In this document: in pieces, positions 58,240 to 64,000 of the stretch
How positions within the stretch are numbered: position 1 is the stretch's first letter
How the letters are laid out: every line of letters begins with the position of its first letter
Assembly (NCBI RefSeq): GCF_000189635.1
Contig: NW_002476484.1
Location: 796,622 to 860,621, forward strand
From: Tetrahymena thermophila SB210
Taxonomy: Eukaryota; Ciliophora; Oligohymenophorea; Hymenostomatida; Tetrahymenidae
Reading direction: 5' to 3'
Length of the DNA stretch: 64,000 nt
Position numbers and translations under genes: made by a program
Notes under the pieces: model-generated
What the model was told of the DNA's origin: nothing
Database searches by the model: none
What the model saw: the letters and a program-made list of their open reading frames with translations, nothing else

Positions 58240-60821
58240 ATGGATTTGAATTTTTCTGATGATGATGATGAATAGGAAATTTAGCAATAGCAAGAACCTC
58301 AATAGATTGAGGAACTAAATAAACAAGAGGATAATTCTTAATTAGACTAAACAATTTCTGTCATTAACACAAAAAATTATAAGATTAAAACTTAAACACC
58401 ATTTTCTGCAGATGAAGTGTATTCATAAATATATGCCTATCTTGAGAGTAAATAATCTAAATTAGTTTGCATTGAAGTGAAGATGGAAGTGAATAAAACT
58501 GACAAACTTGAAAAATCTAATGATGAAAGCATTTAAATAATCAAAGGATCAATAAGCTATGAGTTTTTTAAATTTAGAGAGATAAATGATAAACTAAAAT
58601 TCCCTCCTCCATTAGATATTTACTAAAATAATATAATATGTAATAAAGAATAAATTTATTGCATATTTACTAGAATATTAACTTGTATCTTGTATAAATA
58701 AAAATAGTGGAAAACTAAGATGAAGAATTCGATTTTAAATTAAATCCCAAATAATATTCTAGGTAATTAATAGATTATTTCTTTTTACTCACTTTCATTA
58801 TTAAAACAAAATTAGATTCCCTTTTATAAATCCATCGAATGATATTTTTGAAAAATCTCAAACTTTTGATGTAACAATTTAAGGAGAAGTATTAGGATTT
58901 GAAAAAGTTAAATTGAACGAAGTTTAAGGCTTCGAATTAGAAAAAAAAGATGGCGAAGATGTAAAAATATATTTTTCTAAGCTTCATTTTAACTTAATTT
59001 TATTTTTATAGAAAATAAGCTAAACATTTATTCAATCTTTTGAGACTGCTTAAGCCATTAGTTTAGGATCATATGCAAGGGATTAACATAATTATTATTT
59101 TGAAAGTCTTTATAATCTTGTAATTTATTTTTAAAGACTTCTAAATAAATTTTATTGTGAATAATTTAAATTAATTTAAAAAAGGGAGAGAAGGAGTGTA
59201 CATTTATACATCTTGAATAATGCTATGAGGTAAAATAATTATTATTTTAGGAACATTAACTTTTTCTAATTAACAACAAACAGATAAAAATTTATGTCAT
59301 TTCTGTTTTTTTATTTAGAATTATAAAAATAAATAATAAAATTTAATAATATCACTCAGTTTAATATAATGATTTTAGATTAAAATCTTAAGTAATAAAG
59401 ATAAAATTACAATTTTCATGCAAAATCAATATTTTGATCTTAAATTATTTTATAACTGCTTGGTTTAGCTCATATAGAAAAAACATAAAATAAAAAATTT
59501 ACATAATTAAAAACTAAGAATGGTTAATTTAAAATTTTTTTAAAGCTGAAATAAAGTGTTGAGAATTATAGAAATTATTTTCTATTTAATTTAATAAAAT
59601 TATCAATATTTACTTTTGTTTTAAATAATTAGTATCATATGTTTACAATTTTCTTAAACTTTAGATCGGTTGGCTAAGTAAAAATAGTTTTAGATAAACC
59701 TATAATCTAAGTAGAGGGATAATATAAGTATCTCATAGCTACCTCTACACCCAAATTCTTTGCAAGCACTTAAACATATCACTTAATAAATTTGGTAGAA
59801 GATAAGAAGCAATGGTATCCTATACATAATATTTTGCTAACTTTACCTAATATTTCAACCTATATGAAAATCTACTCAGCTGAAAATTTTGCTATTAAAT
59901 TAAGTTTAAAAGAAAAAGAAATTAAATAAACAAACAAAGACTAACCTTTTACATAAAATATTTTATAGTTTACTATTGATCTATCATTCTAAATTTAATA
60001 CATGTTGTTAGTTCTTCTCTCAAACAAAAAGGTAAATTTGATTTAAAAATAATTATGAATGTTTAAATATTTAATTATATTGAATAGATAAGCTTGTTTG
60101 AGTTTCCTAAATTGCAGTAATGTCTTAAATAAATGTGTTAAGGAAAGGCGTTTTTTTTCTTGAATAATTTGATGAACAGATAAGAGCACTAGAAAATAAC
60201 TGATTTCTTAAATATTGTAATAATTCTTATTTAAAAATTATATTAAACTTTTTTAACTTTATTAAAGGACGAAAATTAAGTTTTACCAGGTCCAGAATAC
60301 CAAATAGTGTACAGAGTCGTTGTTAGTCCTTCTAAATTTAATTTTCTCCTTCCAAGCTCTGAGTATAATTCTTATTTAATAAAAGAATTAGAAACTGGAG
60401 TAAATGAAACCTAAAATATTGTTAGAATTATTTTTGAAGGTAATGAATCTGATTTTATATAGAGTATATATTATAGAGAAATATTAATGTCATTTAATAT
60501 GCTTTCCAAAACTTTTTGTTATTTTGGAAAATAAAATAATGACGCCTTATTGATTGAGGTAAAAACAATCCCTCAGAACATGCCTAATTTAAAAAAGAAA
60601 GATATAATGCAACATTATAATAATGAATTATGTCTCAAACTATAAAATGTTGGTGATTACTCTTCAATTAAAAATGTATACGAATAACAAATGACGATAA
60701 ATTAAGCTCTTTGGAAATCTCTTTTTATTTTTGACGATAAAGATAAAATCTATAGCATGGAAAATCCTTTTTAATTTGGTTTAATAAATGATCTTATATA
60801 TATTAAAATTCTAGAGGTAAT

Positions 60822-60860
<39 letters not shown>

Positions 60861-62957
60861 TTCATTCATTATTTTTGCATTAAAGTTTTATTCTTAATTA
60901 TAATTGAATTTTTTATTAGTTATTTTGATTTAATTATTTACTTTAATTAAATTAAGCTATCATATTTTTAAAGAACCTTTCTTTTTGAATTATTTATGTT
61001 TTTTTAATAATGATTGATTTTTATTTTTATTTAAATGATAAATAAATTTATTTAGTTGAATTTAAAGGTTTATTTATTATTATAAAAAGTAAATTAAACA
61101 AGAATTAAATGTTAAAATTGAAAATATAAATTGCCTTCTGATATAATTAAATGGCTGCACTTCTTTATTCTTTCCTATGGGCTTAGTTAAAGAGGACATA
61201 GTTTAATAATATAAAAAAAATTCCTTTATATTGCCTAGCGTACATTGCAACCATCAAAGCAACAAGAAAAATAAATTATATTTGATTGATTACAACTAAT
61301 TAGAAAAGGGATGGATTAGTTTAGAAATTTCAAAAAAGATATCTAATTAATTTGAAGTAGAACATAAATAGTTTTTCAATGATTAAGATTAAATATACGA
61401 AACTATCAACTAACTGTTACCTTTAGACAATATATTAACTTAATGCTCTTAGAAAGTGTTTAGGAAAAATTTCAATTAACTTTTATCAAATAAGTATGAT
61501 TTATCATAAGAATATTTTTTCATGATATTAAAAGACATCTTAGCGAATAAAGTAAATTAATTTTTTTCAAGGTAGTAAAAATTAATATAATTAATATTTA
61601 TTTAAATCATATTTAGAAAAAAATGCTTTCTCTTGATAACTAAAGAATCTATCCCTAGAACTGTTTTAGATTATATTCATTTATTGATTAATAATAAGAG
61701 CTAAAAGAAGATGAAATTTTTGTTTAAATATAGTAAAATAATAAATTTTAAATTATTGAAGGTCCAGTTCTTCTAGTTAATGAGACTGATTAACAGATAA
61801 TTATCAAAAAAGTGACTGCAAAATCTGATTTATTCAGTTTGGATAGTGTAATTAATTTGTAAAAATGATAATAAATATAATATTTCTTTTTATAAAAAGT
61901 ATAAAAAATTTAAAAACATTGTGGCGGTGAGCTAATAAAATCTTAATTTATTCAATCGTAAAAATTAGACAAATGTTATTAAATTGTTTAAAAATTAATT
62001 TATAAAAAATAGATAAGCAAAAAATAACTTTGATTTATGGAGAAACAATAAATTAGTTAAAGTTGAATTAGTAATTAATTTAAAAAGACAAAAAAAATGT
62101 AAAAGAATAAGAGGGTATAAATGTAAAAAAGTCAGCTAAGATATTTTTGGAATCAAAGACAAATAGCAAAGGTTTTTTTTTATTTTTAAATTAATTATTT
62201 CAAATAACTTAATAATAATTTAGAATCTAAAGAATTTGACTTAGTAAGACCAAACATTATGAATTAATTCTCTCAGAATTAGTTATTTTTAAAAGCTTTT
62301 GAAGAAGATATTAAAATTGATGAGCATGAAATTATTGAAGCAAAATAAGAAACATTTAAATAGGTAATCACATAATATAATTTAATATTAAATTTCATCA
62401 ATTTTATACTTATAAAAGGCTTTAGCTAATATCGAAAAATATTCTGGAATTTTTAGCCAGTTTAACTAAAAATATGGCTTGAGTTCAAATTTTAAAATCT
62501 ATGAATTGCTTTTTGAAGGTAGAAATAATACAGATATATAAATTCTATAAGAATTTGAAGATATTTTAGTTAAATTTGCTGATGAAGCTTTTCAGGAATC
62601 AATTGATCAAGAAATTAATGATAAAAAACTGTTTTATTTAAATTTTAACAAAAAACTAATTAAATCTGATGATGATGAAGATGTAAATTTTTTTATTTTC
62701 AATTTTATTTTAAAATTTATTTTTAAAAGTTTCAAGATACCATGTAATGCTTAAAACTTACTTCAGGCATTTATTATTTATGCTTAATTGCTTGCTTGGC
62801 CTATGCTTAAAATAAAAATTTTAACGAAATAGCTCAATTAATTTAAGAATAATTCAAATTTGATATTAAAAATTACAATTAATAAATTCAAAAAATCTAA
62901 GTCAACGATGGTCTCCTGGGATTCTTCTGGATTCTATGTGTTAAATAATTCATTTGA
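58240..62957 (+). CDS. Unrecognised 1040-residue protein, 12 exons
   Basis: Exons are 58240-58639, 58720-58762, 58816-58960, 59012-59119, 59633-60031, 60268-60816, 61090-61551, 61617-61847, 62018-62171, 62224-62363, 62419-62682 and 62730-62957. All phases fit and there is no internal TGA. The N-terminus is acidic and Gln-rich (D-D-D-D-E, Q-Q-Q-Q). The middle looks like a series of beta-rich domains (I-V-L-D-K-P-I-I-Q-V-E-G; Y-Q-I-V-Y-R-V-V-V-S-P; L-L-I-E-V-K-T). A segment with L-I-D-Y, K-G-W-I-S-L-E and a Lys/Gln-rich helical part follow, then an acidic stretch (S-D-D-D-E-D) and a hydrophobic-helical end. No signal peptide is seen, and I cannot assign a family. Intron 6 carries a TTTA/ATTT microsatellite. 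It is the last gene before the telomere. A split into two genes near 60817-61090 is possible but less likely, because the frame continues in phase. Confidence 0.75.
60817..60870. repeat. (TTTA)n microsatellite in intron 6
   Basis: About eleven TTTA units follow the donor GTAATTTA, grading into TTCA units. It lies inside an intron of the last gene. Confidence 0.9.
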
Positions 62958-63749
62958 AATAAAATAAACTAAAAGATTTTGTTTTCAAAATTATCAATAC
63001 ATATTAATTAAATATTATTTTTTGAATTAAAATTAAACAAACTAATATTTTATAAACTATTTTTTTATTTTATATTCATTTAAAATAAACGCTTAATTTT
63101 TAAAGAATTCTTTTATTTTTTTAATAAATAATTAATTTAGTAATTTAAAGATAAATTTTCTAATGAGGTTTATTGAAATTTATAAATTAAAAAATTATCT
63201 AAAAAAATAAATAGTGATATTAAATGGCAGATATTTAATTTTGTATTGTTAAACTAATATTATATTTAATCATAAAAAATACTATAAAATAATATATCAC
63301 TAAAAGATATTTTCAAATATTAATAAATGAATAATATTTAAATATTACTTTTTGAATTAAAATAAAACATATTTTAAAAATTGAATAATATTTTATAAAT
63401 TATTTTTTTTAGAAATTTTAATTCATTTAAAGAGACTGCCATTTAATTTTATAAGATTTTATTTATTTTTTATTATTAATTTAGTTTTTCAAGATTAAGA
63501 ATTTAATTTGGTTCATTTAAAATTTATAAATTAAAAAAAGTATCTAAAAGATAAATGAATAATTATAATTAAAGTTAGTTGTTAATATATTTTTAACAAA
63601 TATTATTTTAAATAATATTTGCTACTAAATAAAATAAAAAATCAATTCAAATTTTTTTCAAATATAATATAAAAATATTATTAATTAATCTAAATAAAAT
63701 TGTATCATATCACTATTTATTTTTTTTAAATTTTATTAAGGAAAAAAAT
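62958..63749. repeat. Subtelomeric noncoding spacer with a ~330-bp tandem duplication
   Basis: Between the last TGA and the telomere there are two diverged copies of one segment, at about 63005-63240 and 63335-63570. They share AAATATTA(T/C)TTTTTGAATTAAA, ATTTATAAATTAAAAAA and TATCTAAAA landmarks at an offset of about 331 bp. No coding potential is seen. Confidence 0.65.
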
Positions 63750-64000
63750 GGGGTTGGGGTTGGGGTTGGGGTTGGGGTTGGGGTTGGGGTTGGGGTTGGG
63801 GTTGGGGTTGGGGTTGGGGTTGGGGTTGGGGTTGGGGTTGGGGTTGGGGTTGGGGTTGGGGTTGGGGTTGGGGTTGGGGTTGGGGTTGGGGTTGGGGTTG
63901 GGGTTGGGGTTGGGGTTGGGGTTGGGGTTGGGGTTGGGGTTGGGGTTGGGGTTGGGGTTGGGGTTGGGGTTGGGGTTGGGGTTGGGGTTGGGGTTGGGGT
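63750..64000 (+). repeat. Macronuclear telomere, (GGGGTT)n
   Basis: An uninterrupted run of about 42 hexamers GGGGTT reaches the end of the window, beginning right after GGAAAAAAAT. The G-rich strand runs 5' to 3' toward the end, as expected for a right telomere. GGGGTT is the Tetrahymena-type repeat, and about 250 bp is within the normal macronuclear length. No chromosome breakage sequence is visible inside it, as expected, because that element is lost during macronuclear development. Confidence 0.98.

Noticed and set aside
63720..63760. Chromosome breakage sequence next to the telomere
   Set aside because: No match to the 15-bp Tetrahymena breakage motif is seen. It is normally removed before telomere addition.

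Overview
The window is one end of a ciliate macronuclear chromosome. Every recognisable gene reads through TAA and TAG (glutamine) and stops only at TGA. Base composition is extremely AT-rich, introns are short and AT-rich, and the right end is about 250 bp of uninterrupted G4T2 telomere repeat (63750-64000). Together these point to Tetrahymena, probably T. thermophila or a close relative. The genus is an inference; the code and the telomere are read directly.

Left edge (1-1495): four exons of a leucine-rich-repeat gene on the minus strand. Each exon is exactly 90 bp and encodes one 30-residue repeat. The units are tandemly duplicated about every 331-349 bp, and the gene is cut off on both sides.

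Main body (about 1.66-47.1 kb): a head-to-tail plus-strand array of 14 copies of one gene family, numbered 1-14 here. Each complete copy has a short first exon (62-161 codons, rich in Asn/Gln/Ser/Glu), one intron of about 75-1100 bp, and a long second exon (354-434 codons) encoding an alpha/beta-hydrolase-like domain (G-H-S-L-G nucleophile elbow, candidate Asp and His) and usually a hydrophobic C-terminal tail. The layout resembles the DUF726/TMCO4 hydrolases. Subgroups are alpha (copies 4, 6, 9, 11), beta (1, 5, 7, 8), gamma (2, 3 and an orphan exon 1), delta (10, 14) and divergent (12, 13). Ten copies are open over their whole length (3, 4, 5, 6, 8, 9, 10, 12, 13, 14). Copy 7 has lost its tail, copies 1 and 11 lack exon 1, copy 11 has a nonsense TGA, and copy 2 is a wreck. 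Upstream blocks of 0.6-1.5 kb were duplicated with the genes and carry relic first exons.

Right part (47.9-63 kb): single-copy, intron-bearing housekeeping and ciliary genes in alternating convergent and divergent order. They are a CGR1/CCDC86-like rRNA-processing protein (-), an RNF170-like RING ligase with DUF1232 (-), a SET-domain methyltransferase of the Rubisco-LSMT/SETD3/SETD6 type (+), BBS5 (-), a Tctex1/DYNLT dynein light chain (+), a short DHHC acyltransferase (-) and a 12-exon, 1040-residue protein I do not recognise (+). About 0.8 kb of duplicated noncoding sequence separates the last gene from the telomere. BBS5 and the dynein light chain, both ciliary or motor-related, are divergent across 538 bp.

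Exon coordinates were worked out by hand from reading frame, GT/AG sites and phase. In every model the exon phases add up, but transcript data would be needed to confirm them.
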